A stretch of 64,000 nucleotides of DNA from Novosphingobium sp. Chol11 (GTDB lineage Bacteria; Pseudomonadota; Alphaproteobacteria; Sphingomonadales; Sphingomonadaceae), in the NCBI RefSeq assembly GCF_900218065.1, contig NZ_OBMU01000003.1, positions 62,001 to 126,000 on the forward strand, in the 5' to 3' direction. Below the pieces are notes generated by a model. It saw only the letters and a list, made by a program, of their open reading frames with translations, was not told the DNA's origin and ran no database searches. This document shows positions 1 through 7,964 of this stretch, piece by piece. Position 1 is the first letter of the stretch. Every line of letters begins with the position of its first letter. Made by a program: the position numbers and the translations under genes.

Positions 1-74
1 AGCATCCCTGCTCCATCGGTTGAAAATGCGCTCCCCTCGGGCGCTAACCGGCCAACATCGTGCGCGGCCAAATC

Positions 75-156
75 TTGCGACCTAAAGTGCCAGCGATGAC
101 ACTTTACCTTCGGGCAAAGTGTCATGCGCGACAAAAGCGACCGATTCCTGTCGCAA
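75..156. repeat. Cluster of short direct and inverted repeats (iteron- or operator-like)
   Basis: Three copies of a motif close to AAAGTGTCATCGC lie here: 84-95 (AAAGTGCCAGCG), 93-105 in reverse orientation, and 116-128 (AAAGTGTCATGCG). Two of them form a perfect 10-bp inverted repeat, ATGACACTTT at 96-105 and AAAGTGTCAT at 116-125. A second motif, GCGACA or TTGCGAC, occurs at 75-81 and 128-133 and inverted at 149-156. Alternating motifs just upstream of a winged-helix gene fit an autoregulatory operator or an iteron-type replication site. The repeats are directly visible; the function is inference. Confidence 0.5.
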
Positions 157-199
157 GGGATTCACATTGGCCTCCACCTGTGCTTGATTCATCCCCGTT

Positions 200-799
200 A
201 TGTTTCACGGTTCGATTAGGCCCCCATCATCCGGAAGCGGCGATTTGTCGGCGCTGCTTGACCGGCTCGCTCATGCGAGTACGCGGCCGCGCTATGCTTT
301 CATGCTGCTCACCTTGATCGCCGAAGTTGCCCGGCCCGACGGCAGCGCGGGACCCTTGGTGGCGAAGGATGGCGGGCTGCAGCCGCTGCGCGACTGGTTG
401 TGTGATGCGCTGACCCCGATGGGCGGGCGCGATCCTCGCCGCCTCGCGCTCGCCGCACGAGTGCGGGCCGAACTTGCCGGGCAGGAGCGTCTGCCAACTG
501 ACCAAGACGCTGCGGGCCTGGTGGTCGAAGAGGAAGTGAAGCTGCGGGTCCGCGCGTCGGGCAAGACCAATCTCAGCCGTGCCGTCTCGGAAATGGTGGC
601 GGCAGGACTACTCCGCCGTCATTATCAAGGCTATCGTGTCGATCATCATAATCGCGGGGCGCAACGGCAGGCGGTCTATACCTTGACCGGCCTTGCGCGC
701 ATCCTCGTCGCTCCGGCCGCGCCCTTCTCGTCCCGGTCCCTCGCCCCAGCGCCGATCCCGACGCCCTCGCAACCCCGTCAAGGTGAACTTGGCCTGTAG
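200..799 (+). CDS. Small winged-helix-like protein of unknown function
   Basis: This encodes 199 residues and I do not recognise a named family. The middle and C-terminal part, about residues 105-165, reads like a winged helix-turn-helix: a basic helix (KLRVRASGKTNLSRAVSEMV) is followed by AAGLLRRHYQGYRV and a short strand-like segment. The last 30 residues are Pro/Ser-rich and probably disordered. There is no signal peptide or membrane segment. The ATG at 200 has only a weak ribosome-binding site. A cluster of inverted repeats sits directly upstream at 75-156, so a DNA-binding, self-regulating or replication-associated role is possible. No neighbour points to a pathway. Confidence 0.6.
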   Translation: MFHGSIRPPSSGSGDLSALLDRLAHASTRPRYAFMLLTLIAEVARPDGSAGPLVAKDGGLQPLRDWLCDALTPMGGRDPRRLALAARVRAELAGQERLPTDQDAAGLVVEEEVKLRVRASGKTNLSRAVSEMVAAGLLRRHYQGYRVDHHNRGAQRQAVYTLTGLARILVAPAAPFSSRSLAPAPIPTPSQPRQGELGL

Positions 800-876
800 A
801 ACTGCTGACCTCAGTCCGGTATTATTTCCGTTCCGTCGATCAATAATGTTGACGACAGACAATATTTTGGAAAATG

Positions 877-900
877 TTCCGGCATCATCAGTTGCCGGAA
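877..900. repeat. Perfect 8-bp inverted repeat upstream of the esterase gene
   Basis: TTCCGGCA at 877-884 and TGCCGGAA at 893-900 are exact reverse complements separated by 8 bases. They lie in the relatively AT-rich gap (800-993) between the winged-helix gene and the beta-lactamase-fold gene. No T-run follows, so this looks more like a protein-binding site or RNA hairpin than an intrinsic terminator. Nothing else stands out in this gap. Confidence 0.4.
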
Positions 901-993
901 GTGGCTCGACCGTACTTGAGCGCCGTTATGTCAGCGATGAACGGCTCCTAATGTGCAAAACCCGGCGAATTGCTCCGGATGAAGGAATTGGAT

Positions 994-2244
994 GTGAACC
1001 AAGAATCATCACGCCGCTTTGATCCGGCAAGCTTCCGCGAAGTGACGACCCTGTTCGAGCGCCATATTGGTCAGGGTGATGTCGCAGGGGCAGTGCTCGC
1101 GGTTGCCGTGGGCGATGAAGACCCTTGCTTCATTTCCGTCGGCGAGACGGGGTTCGGAACCGGCCGGGCAGTCCAGCCCGACAGCTTGCACCGCATCTAT
1201 TCGCAAACGAAGCCGATCACCGGGATCGCCACGATGATGCTCGTCGAAGAGGGCGTGATCGGTCTCGATCAACCCATAGGCGAATTGCTTCCGGAACTTG
1301 CCAAGCTCGATGTGCTCGTTTCAGAAGAAGGCGACGCCGTGCGTCCGGCCAAGCGGCAGCCGGTGGTGCGCGATCTGCTTACCCATAGTGCAGGCTTCAG
1401 CTATGGTCTGCAATTCTCACCTCTTGCGGCGCGTTACCGGGAACTGGGCCTCTTGCCCGGCGACAGGATTTCCGCGCATCGTGACGGTGGCGAAGATCCG
1501 AACGATTTGGCGCACATGGTTGAACTGCTCGGCACCTTGCCGTTGGCGCGCGATCCTGGCGAAATGTTCGAATACAGCCTCTCGATAGACGTGCTTGGAG
1601 CGCTTATCGAACGCGTTTCCTGCCGTGGCCTTGATGCCTTTTTCGAGGAGCGCATCTTTGGTCCGCTGGGGATGGCGGACACCAGTTTCGTCGTACCCTC
1701 CGATAAGCTCGACCGGCTCGTCAACCTTCACGAACGCGGTGAGGATGGGACATGGCGCCTGGTGGATGGTCCAGCCGATAGCGCTTATGCCCGTCCGGCG
1801 CTGCTTTCAGGCGGTGGCGGGCTTGTCTCGACCGCCCAGGATTATGCGCGATTCACCGCGATGCTCGCGAATGAGGGCGAATATCGTGGCAAAAGGCTGC
1901 TGAAACCCGAAACGGTGCGTTTGGCGCGGTCCAACCTGTTGCCGGCCGGGATCAATGCCCAATTCTACGGCAATGTGATGCAGGATGTCGTCTTTGGCGC
2001 GGCTATGCAGGTGAACCTGTCTGCCTCACGCACGCCGCCGGGGCTGTACGGCTGGGGAGGCGCTGCTGGCACCGGAATGTGGGTCGATCCGATCCACCGG
2101 CTGCATGTCGTCCTGATGACCCAATATTTTCCGCCGGAGATCAATTTGACCTTCCGTGAAGACCCTGTCGCGGCGGTTTATGCTGACCTGGGGCTCTGGC
2201 CTGCTGGGCCGAGGGCGATGCTGCATCATCATCTTGATGGCTGA
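994..2244 (+). CDS. Serine hydrolase of the beta-lactamase / EstB esterase family
   Basis: This is a penicillin-binding-protein-fold hydrolase of about 416 residues, the usual length for class C-like esterases. The SxxK nucleophile motif is SQTK (Ser70, Lys73), followed by the conserved LLTHSAGFSYG segment. A Tyr motif appears in FEYSLSIDVLG, and YGWGGAAGTGMWVDP near the end matches the third active-site motif of EstB-type enzymes. I see no signal peptide, so it probably acts in the cytoplasm on an ester or lactone. The GTG at 994 is preferred because AAGGA at 982-986 lies 7 bases upstream; an ATG at 979 in the same frame is the alternative. It stands alone, convergent with the next gene, so its substrate is not indicated. 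Confidence 0.85.
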   Translation: MNQESSRRFDPASFREVTTLFERHIGQGDVAGAVLAVAVGDEDPCFISVGETGFGTGRAVQPDSLHRIYSQTKPITGIATMMLVEEGVIGLDQPIGELLPELAKLDVLVSEEGDAVRPAKRQPVVRDLLTHSAGFSYGLQFSPLAARYRELGLLPGDRISAHRDGGEDPNDLAHMVELLGTLPLARDPGEMFEYSLSIDVLGALIERVSCRGLDAFFEERIFGPLGMADTSFVVPSDKLDRLVNLHERGEDGTWRLVDGPADSAYARPALLSGGGGLVSTAQDYARFTAMLANEGEYRGKRLLKPETVRLARSNLLPAGINAQFYGNVMQDVVFGAAMQVNLSASRTPPGLYGWGGAAGTGMWVDPIHRLHVVLMTQYFPPEINLTFREDPVAAVYADLGLWPAGPRAMLHHHLDG

Positions 2245-2335
2245 GTGCGACCGCTAAGCCGCGCATGGTGTTATCAAGGCCTCGTGTCTGCGATTTCTTC
2301 AATCAGGACCAATGCACGAAGTCGGCACTTCCGCA

Positions 2336-3112
2336 TCACAGCCGTTTCAACCGGATATTCCGATATTCCACCTTCATCGGTGGACCTACATGCACTTGCA
2401 TTCCGATCTCGCCACTGCAGCGGCGGCCCTTCGATTCATCCATTGCCGCCGCCATCAGTTGTCCGTTCAAGAGATGATAGAGGGCAGGGCCTTTGGCGAT
2501 GATGTGGACTTCATTCCAGTCCGGTCTGATCATCGTCTTCAGGGATCCGGGCTCCCCAATCGCTCCGATCACTTGTGAAGGCTCTGTCGTCGTGCGTGCG
2601 AATTGGCCGCGTCGGGCGATAAAGCTCCGTCCTCGCTCCTCATATACCATGGCGGTGAAAAGATTCTGGCCATCGATATCGAACTGCAGCCCCGACAGTG
2701 CAAAGCGGTTGGTGGGGGTGGTTTCGTCTTTGACGACCTTGCTGCGGTAATTGACTCCGCTATTGCCCTGAGCCGTGATCCGATAGTCCAACTTCAGCTC
2801 GAAGTCTTCAACTTGACCCCCGCTCCAGATCAGAAACGTGTTGCTGCGGAGGAGGGTGTCCGGTGTCACCTCTCCCACGATCATGCCGTCCTCCACGCGC
2901 CAATATGTGGGATCACCGCGCCAGCCCGACAGACTCTTGCCATCAAAAATCGGCGTGAAGCCGGGCCCGTCGCCCTTCGCCGGCCGAGGCATCAAGGGCA
3001 TCGTCTTTGGTTCCGGCGGCAATGTCCGCTGCGCGGCAGAGGTCAAGGAAGGGAATATCGCCAAGGCGCCAGCGCCTGCGATGAATGTTCGACGTCCGGT
3101 CCGGTGTTCCAT
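2336..3112 (-). CDS. Exported DUF1080 (3-keto-disaccharide hydrolase family) protein
   Basis: This encodes about 258 residues beginning with a twin-arginine-like signal (TGRRTFIAGAGALAIF, cleavage near SLTSAAQ). The mature part has the DUF1080 hallmarks FTPIFDGKSLSGWRG and YWRVEDGMIVGE near the start, NSGVNYRSKV in the middle, and GEIGMQVHVGPPMKVEYRNI at the end. DUF1080 is a jelly-roll fold related to LamG domains; some members hydrolyse or eliminate 3-keto-glycosides. The start at 3112 has GAAGGGG just upstream, better than an in-frame ATG 27 bases earlier. It diverges from the Rieske oxygenase across about 230 bases that must hold both promoters. With the exported GH35 enzyme nearby, a glycoside-processing role is plausible. 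Confidence 0.8.
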   Translation of the reverse strand: MEHRTGRRTFIAGAGALAIFPSLTSAAQRTLPPEPKTMPLMPRPAKGDGPGFTPIFDGKSLSGWRGDPTYWRVEDGMIVGEVTPDTLLRSNTFLIWSGGQVEDFELKLDYRITAQGNSGVNYRSKVVKDETTPTNRFALSGLQFDIDGQNLFTAMVYEERGRSFIARRGQFARTTTEPSQVIGAIGEPGSLKTMIRPDWNEVHIIAKGPALYHLLNGQLMAAAMDESKGRRCSGEIGMQVHVGPPMKVEYRNIRLKRL

Positions 3113-3346
3113 GATGTCCCCTTCAGATGCGGCCAGCAATTTACAGGAGTGGTCGCGGAAAATGCTGCTCGGCGCAAGCCGATCCGCTTGTCCAGGCTTA
3201 AGATGCGCCGAGTTAGGCGTGAACTTGCAAAATCAGGCCCGGCAGTTGGCAGGAAGCGATGCTCGGGGTCGCCACCCGCCTGGGGAACTGCTAATCAAGT
3301 CAAGGGCATCGCGGCGATCAAGACCGCGTGATCAGAGGATGAAGAG

Positions 3347-4435
3347 ATGGCGAGCAGCAGCGATTATGGCTTCGGCCCGTTCCAATATCCGCGCGGGTGG
3401 TTCATGATAGGGGCCGCAGATCAGGTCATGGACCGGCCCGTGCCGGTGCGGTATTTTGGCGAGGATCTCGTCCTCTACCGCGGTGAGAGTGGCAGGGCTT
3501 ACCTCGTTTCGGCCTATTGCCCGCACATGGGTGCTCATTTGGCGAACAACGCCACCAGTTACATCATGCGAGATGGCGATCAAATCCAGGGTGAATCCAT
3601 CCGCTGCCCCTTCCACGGCTGGCGCTATGGCTCCGATGGAAAGTGCAATGATATTCCCTATTCCGACTTCATTCCCGGAACTGCGCGCCTCAAAACTTAT
3701 CACCTGGTGGAACGGGCCGGAATATTGTGGGTGTGGCATGATCCTGAAGGGCTGGAGCCGGACTATGTTCTGCCGGACTTCGGCGGCCATTATGATCAGG
3801 CGGGGTGGGTGAACTGGAAGATCGATCATCTGGGCGACATCGACATTCACGGCTGTGAGATTGTCGATAACATGGCGGACCTGGGGCATATGTCGCCCAT
3901 CCATGGAGCCGAACGCTGCATCTACTTCGCGAACAGATTTGACGGCCATGTCGTTCACCAGCTTTTTACCGCGGTGAACCGGGGCTGGGGAAATCTTCCG
4001 CCGACACTGAGCCAACTCGATACATGGTATACCGGGCCGGGCATTCTTCAGTCCGACATGAACAGCCACCTGCCGGTGTTCATGCTCGTCGCGCATACGC
4101 CGATCGAGGATGGCCGCACCCGTGTTTGGCACGCGACAATGGTACGGATGAGCGATGGCTCAGGGCCGCTGAGCGACGAGGAACGTCATGTCGCTTCGAC
4201 ATATCAGGACCAGTTGAGGGACGGCCTAGTCCAGGACGTGGAAATATGGGCCAACAAGCGTTCTAGCATACATCTGCTCACCGTGCCCGCAGATGGTCCT
4301 TATGGGCGGCTCCGCAACTGGTACAAGCAGTTCTACAATGAGCGCGACAAAGTGGCCAACATTCAGTCCCGCGTTAACGGAACGGTCGTCACGCTGGATC
4401 AAAGCTCCACATTGAAAGGCGGCGAAGCGGCCTGA
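3347..4435 (+). CDS. Rieske non-haem iron oxygenase, KshA-like
   Basis: This encodes 362 residues with an N-terminal Rieske domain: Cys58 and His60 in CPHMGAH, Cys87 and His90 in CPFHGWRYG bind the 2Fe-2S cluster. The catalytic domain carries the bridging and iron-ligand motif DNMADLGHMSPIHG (Asn175, Asp178, His181, His186), and Asp297 in GLVQDVEIW is the likely third iron ligand. Length, the YRGESG stretch and overall spacing resemble the oxygenase component of 3-ketosteroid 9alpha-hydroxylase and related trimeric monooxygenases rather than alpha/beta ring-hydroxylating dioxygenases; no small subunit is present. An electron-supplying reductase is required and is not encoded nearby. SD-like AGAGGA and GAAGAG precede the ATG. 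The substrate is unknown, probably an alicyclic or steroid-like ring. Confidence 0.88.
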   Translation: MASSSDYGFGPFQYPRGWFMIGAADQVMDRPVPVRYFGEDLVLYRGESGRAYLVSAYCPHMGAHLANNATSYIMRDGDQIQGESIRCPFHGWRYGSDGKCNDIPYSDFIPGTARLKTYHLVERAGILWVWHDPEGLEPDYVLPDFGGHYDQAGWVNWKIDHLGDIDIHGCEIVDNMADLGHMSPIHGAERCIYFANRFDGHVVHQLFTAVNRGWGNLPPTLSQLDTWYTGPGILQSDMNSHLPVFMLVAHTPIEDGRTRVWHATMVRMSDGSGPLSDEERHVASTYQDQLRDGLVQDVEIWANKRSSIHLLTVPADGPYGRLRNWYKQFYNERDKVANIQSRVNGTVVTLDQSSTLKGGEAA

Positions 4436-4530
4436 CCAGCTCGAAAAGCCGTATCTGAGCCAAATAAATGCAACGAATGTGTTTACTTCTTTGGTGTCGG
4501 CGGGATATAGCGGCGGCGGTCGTTCATGTC

Positions 4531-4550
4531 GCGCCCTGAACAGGGGGCGC
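4531..4550 (+). promoter_or_regulatory. GC-rich hairpin in the leader of the beta-galactosidase gene
   Basis: GCGCCCTG at 4531-4538 can pair with CAGG and GCGC at 4541-4550 around a 2-base loop, leaving a 2-base bulge. It lies 25 bases upstream of the preferred start of the next gene and could act as a weak terminator for the Rieske gene or a leader structure. No T-run follows. Confidence 0.25.
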
Positions 4551-4574
4551 AGCCAAGTCTCAAAGGGGAATCCT

Positions 4575-6179
4575 ATGGTCCGCCATCATTTTTTGCTCGG
4601 GTTGCTCTGTGGATTGGTGTTCCCCGGGACAGCTTTGGCTTCGGATGTACCGCGGCTTCAGAGTGAAGGTGGACGGCATACATTCCTGGTCGATGACAAG
4701 CCCTACCTCATGCTTGGCGCTCAGGTCCACAATTCAAGCAACTACCCCGCGGTTCTTCCGCAGGTCTGGCCCGTCATGAAGGCGCTGAATGCGAATACGA
4801 TCGAAATTCCCGTAGCATGGGAGCAGTTCGAACCGGTCGAAGGGAAATTCGACTATAGCTGGGTCGATACCTTGCTGGCACAGGCGCGCCAGAACGACAT
4901 GCGGGTTGTCCTGCTGTGGTTCGGCAGCTGGAAAAATGGCGAATCCACCTACACCCCTGAATGGGTGAAGAACGACACGACCCGTTTCCCGCGCCTGATG
5001 CGGCGCGATGGCCGTCCTACGAAGACGCTGTCACCTTTGGGCGAAGCGAGCCTTGCTGCCGATCGGAAGGCGTTCACGATGCTGATGCGGCATCTGAAGC
5101 AATCGGATCCGAAGCACACGGTGATCATGGTGCAGGTTCAAAATGAGGTGGGGACGCATGGCGTTGCCCGTGATTATTCGCCTGCTGCTGACAAGCTTTT
5201 CAACCAAGCGGTTCCAGAAGCGGTCATGCGCGCCTCCGGCAAGCCTGCCGGGACTTGGGCCGAGGCCTTTGGCAAGGAAGCGGATCAGGCATTCGCTGCC
5301 TGGACATATGCGCGTTATGTGCAAGAGGTCGCCGCTGCGGGGAAAGCAGAGAAGAACCTGCCAATGTACACGAACGCGGCTGTGTTCGACGCGACGAGCA
5401 CCATGATGGCCGCACAGGTCGGGAGCGGCGGGCCCAACTGGAATGTCTTGCCGATCTGGAAGACGATCGCGCCGGCGCTGGACCTGATAGGTCCCGACCT
5501 GTATCTGCCGATTGAAAAGACCTACCTTGGATTGCTTGACCGCTACACGCGACCGGACAACGCCTTGTTCGTCCCCGAAACGAGCAATGCTGCGTCGAGC
5601 GCGCGGTTTTTCTGGGCAGCCTTGGGCAGGGGAGCCATCGGCTGGGCGCCGTTCGGCATGGATGCCACCAACTATTCCAACTATCCCCTTGGTGCCCGCG
5701 AGTTGGACGCTTCAACGATCGAAGCGTTCGCCGCTCCCTACCGGCTGTTCAAGCCGATCGCGAGCGAATGGGCGGCGATCGCTGGAAAGCACCCGACCTG
5801 GGGAAGCTCAAAGGGCAGCGCGGGTGAAGAATCCACGTCGATGGGCCGGTGGAAAATCACCGCTATCTATGGCCGCAACAACTTCGATATCCCCGCCTGG
5901 CCCGGCATGGAGTCGCCCGCTTGGGCAAAGGAAGCTGTAGGTGGTGGGGTCGTCGCGCAATTGGGGCCAGACGAGTTCCTCGTTGCCGGGCAATATAGCC
6001 GTTTTCAGTTCACCCCGACCGACGCGGCTCTGAATGGTCAAATTTTGAGCGCTGAGGAGGGGACATTCGTGAACGGCCAGTGGAAGGCATCACGTCGCTG
6101 GAATGGCGACCAGACTTCCTACGGGTTCAATTTCAACGAGCAGCCGGCTCTGCTTCGGGTAAGGCTCTCGACATATTGA
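4575..6179 (+). CDS. Exported GH35-type beta-galactosidase (DUF5597 C-terminus)
   Basis: This encodes about 534 residues with a Sec signal peptide (hydrophobic FLLGLLCGLVFPGTALAS). The TIM barrel starts with FLVDDKPYLMLGAQVHNSS. The acid/base glutamate is Glu191 in VQVQNEVGTHG and the nucleophile is probably Glu335 in LFVPETSNA. The C-terminal part resembles the DUF5597 domain of proteobacterial GH35 proteins. The enzyme should act in the periplasm or outside the cell, releasing terminal beta-galactosyl residues. The ATG at 4575 is chosen because AAAGGGGA lies 5 bases upstream and the signal peptide begins there; an upstream in-frame extension of 32 residues has no such support. It follows the Rieske gene by 139 bases and may have its own promoter. 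Confidence 0.87.
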   Translation: MVRHHFLLGLLCGLVFPGTALASDVPRLQSEGGRHTFLVDDKPYLMLGAQVHNSSNYPAVLPQVWPVMKALNANTIEIPVAWEQFEPVEGKFDYSWVDTLLAQARQNDMRVVLLWFGSWKNGESTYTPEWVKNDTTRFPRLMRRDGRPTKTLSPLGEASLAADRKAFTMLMRHLKQSDPKHTVIMVQVQNEVGTHGVARDYSPAADKLFNQAVPEAVMRASGKPAGTWAEAFGKEADQAFAAWTYARYVQEVAAAGKAEKNLPMYTNAAVFDATSTMMAAQVGSGGPNWNVLPIWKTIAPALDLIGPDLYLPIEKTYLGLLDRYTRPDNALFVPETSNAASSARFFWAALGRGAIGWAPFGMDATNYSNYPLGARELDASTIEAFAAPYRLFKPIASEWAAIAGKHPTWGSSKGSAGEESTSMGRWKITAIYGRNNFDIPAWPGMESPAWAKEAVGGGVVAQLGPDEFLVAGQYSRFQFTPTDAALNGQILSAEEGTFVNGQWKASRRWNGDQTSYGFNFNEQPALLRVRLSTY

Positions 6180-6195
6180 GGGTCTTACCCTCGAT
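6175..6195 (+). terminator. Hairpin overlapping the GH35 stop codon
   Basis: ATTGAGGGT (6175-6183), loop CTT, and ACCCTCGAT (6187-6195) form a 9-bp stem with one G-T wobble. It overlaps the TGA stop and lies between convergent genes. No clear T-run follows, so it may only slow or stabilise rather than terminate. The rest of the gap to 6390 shows nothing else. Confidence 0.4.
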
Positions 6196-6390
6196 GCATT
6201 GAGCGTGGTCGGAACTGCTGTCGCCAGCAATTTCGACCCGTCCGAGCGCAGTGCAAATTAATTCCACATAACTGCACGTCAGTGGCCATATTAGCGCCGG
6301 GTCAGGGCAAACAATCACTATAAGGGTAAGCAGCTCTGCGGCTGCTACGGGCACGCCAGCGCGGCGATGAGCGGGTAGATCCCCGCTATT

Positions 6391-7425
6391 TCAGCGCTGA
6401 TTGCTAGAAGCGGCGGTCTCCGGTTGCGTAACTGTCTGATCGATCACGCCGAAGACTGGTGCGCCCGCTTCATCCTCCATCCAGATGCTCACCCGGTCGC
6501 CCCGCCGCAGGAAAGGCGTATGCGGCTCCCCCTGAAGGATCGTCTGGACCATGCGCGCTTCGGCGATGCAGCTATAGCCAAGGCCGCCATCGGCTGCGGG
6601 CCGTCCGGGGCCACCGTCCGCGTCACGGTTGGACACGGTGCCCGACCCGACGATCGTCCCGGCGGCGAGCGACCGGGTCTTCGCCAAATGGGCGATCAGC
6701 ATGCCGAAATCGAACGTCATATCGACTCCGGCATCAGCCCGGCCAAAGGGCTGGCCGTTCAGATCGACCTTCAGCGTGCCGTGCAGCTTGCCGTCCCGCC
6801 ATTGCGCGCCCAATGTATCGGGCGTCACGAAGACCGGTGACAATGTGCTGGCGGGCTTCGACTGGTAGAAGCCGAAGCCCTTCGCCAACTCGCCTGGAAT
6901 GAGGTTGCGTAGCGATATGTCGTTCACCAGGCCGACGAGCCGGATGAGGCCGCGCGCATCCTCCGGGCTGACGCCCTGTGGCACGTCATCGGTGACCACG
7001 ACGATCTCCGCCTCCATATCGCAGCCCCATGACTCATCGGCGAGCGGTATAGGATCGCGGCAACCCAGGAAACTGTCCGACCCTCCCTGATAGACCAGCG
7101 GATCATGCCAGAAGCTGTCGGGCAGTTGTGCACCGCGCGCCTGCCGCACCAGTGCGACATGGTTCACATAGGCTGATCCGTCCGCCCATTGATAGGCGCG
7201 GGGCAGGGGAGCGGCCGCCTCCGCCTCGTTGAAGGGAAGGCTTGTTACCGCGCCGCTTTCAAGGTCGCGCGCAAGTGCTTCCAGCCGGGGCGCGACCGCC
7301 GCCCAATCGTCCAGCGCCGCCTGCAGGGTTGGAGCGATCGCCTGCGCATCGGCATAGGAGGACAGATCGCGGGATACGACGACAAGGCGTCCGTCTCGGC
7401 TTCCTTTCAGACTGGCGAGCTTCAT
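6391..7425 (-). CDS. Fumarylacetoacetate hydrolase (FAH) family protein
   Basis: This encodes 344 residues, close to bacterial FAH-type C-C bond hydrolases. A metal-binding acidic motif is visible as GCDMEAEIVVVTDDV, followed by LVNDISLRNLIPGEL, FYQSKPASTLSPVFVTP and the C-terminal TRSLAAGTIVGSGTVSN. Family members hydrolyse fumarylacetoacetate or related beta-diketo acids to fumarate and acetoacetate in the last step of tyrosine breakdown. The start codon overlaps the stop of the VOC gene by 4 bases (ATGA), and that gene likewise overlaps hppD, so the three are one operon. Position after hppD supports the tyrosine assignment, though acylpyruvate hydrolase activity cannot be excluded. Confidence 0.88.
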   Translation of the reverse strand: MKLASLKGSRDGRLVVVSRDLSSYADAQAIAPTLQAALDDWAAVAPRLEALARDLESGAVTSLPFNEAEAAAPLPRAYQWADGSAYVNHVALVRQARGAQLPDSFWHDPLVYQGGSDSFLGCRDPIPLADESWGCDMEAEIVVVTDDVPQGVSPEDARGLIRLVGLVNDISLRNLIPGELAKGFGFYQSKPASTLSPVFVTPDTLGAQWRDGKLHGTLKVDLNGQPFGRADAGVDMTFDFGMLIAHLAKTRSLAAGTIVGSGTVSNRDADGGPGRPAADGGLGYSCIAEARMVQTILQGEPHTPFLRRGDRVSIWMEDEAGAPVFGVIDQTVTQPETAASSNQR

Positions 7426-7964
7426 GCCTTGGGCTCCTCATGCAGCCATTGCGCGTGGCGGGGCGCGCGCTTTGTACGGCTCCATTCCTCGAGCATCAGC
7501 GGCGCGACGCGCTTCAACTCCGCATATTGTTCAGCCGTGCCGATATTGGCCGCCAGTTCGATGCGATGGCCATTAGGATCGAAAAAGTAGATCGACTTGA
7601 AAACCCCATGCCAGGTGGGGCCGAGCACGTCGACGCCCTGCTCCTCGAGATGCGCTTTCGCGGCGAGCAGCGCGGCTTTATCCTCCACTTCAAAGGCGAT
7701 GTGCTGGACCCAGGCGGGCGTGTAGGCGTCGCGGCCCATGGCAGGCTGGTTCGGCAGCTCGAAAAAGGCGAGGACATTGCCGCCGCCGCAGTCGAGGAAG
7801 ACGTGCATATAAGGATCGTCTTCGCCGGTCGAAGGCACCTTGTCCTCTGCAAAGGCAGTGGTGAAAGTCATGCCCAGCATGCGGGCATACCAATCGACCG
7901 TCTCCTTCGCGTCGATGCAGCGATAGGCGACATGGTGAATGCGTTTGAGGTCTGGGACGGTCAT
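7422..7964 (-). CDS. VOC-fold dioxygenase/glyoxalase-like protein in the tyrosine operon
   Basis: This encodes 180 residues and a vicinal-oxygen-chelate fold. Putative metal ligands are visible: His10 or His11 in KRIHHVAYR, His88 in [10 protein letters not shown] and Glu136 in [10 protein letters not shown], the His-His-Glu set of glyoxalases and extradiol dioxygenases. It is translationally coupled on both sides, its stop overlapping the FAH start and its start overlapping the hppD stop. In a standard tyrosine pathway the step between these two enzymes is homogentisate ring cleavage (HmgA, a cupin), and no hmgA is present. This protein may do that step, isomerise the maleyl product, or act on another intermediate. 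The role is inference. Confidence 0.8.
   Translation of the reverse strand: MTVPDLKRIHHVAYRCIDAKETVDWYARMLGMTFTTAFAEDKVPSTGEDDPYMHVFLDCGGGNVLAFFELPNQPAMGRDAYTPAWVQHIAFEVEDKAALLAAKAHLEEQGVDVLGPTWHGVFKSIYFFDPNGHRIELAANIGTAEQYAELKRVAPLMLEEWSRTKRAPRHAQWLHEEPKA

Noticed and set aside
3347-4435. Reading the Rieske protein as the alpha subunit of a ring-hydroxylating dioxygenase
   Set aside because: At 362 residues it is shorter than alpha subunits of about 440-450 residues, no small subunit gene follows, and the sequence resembles KshA-type monooxygenases more closely.
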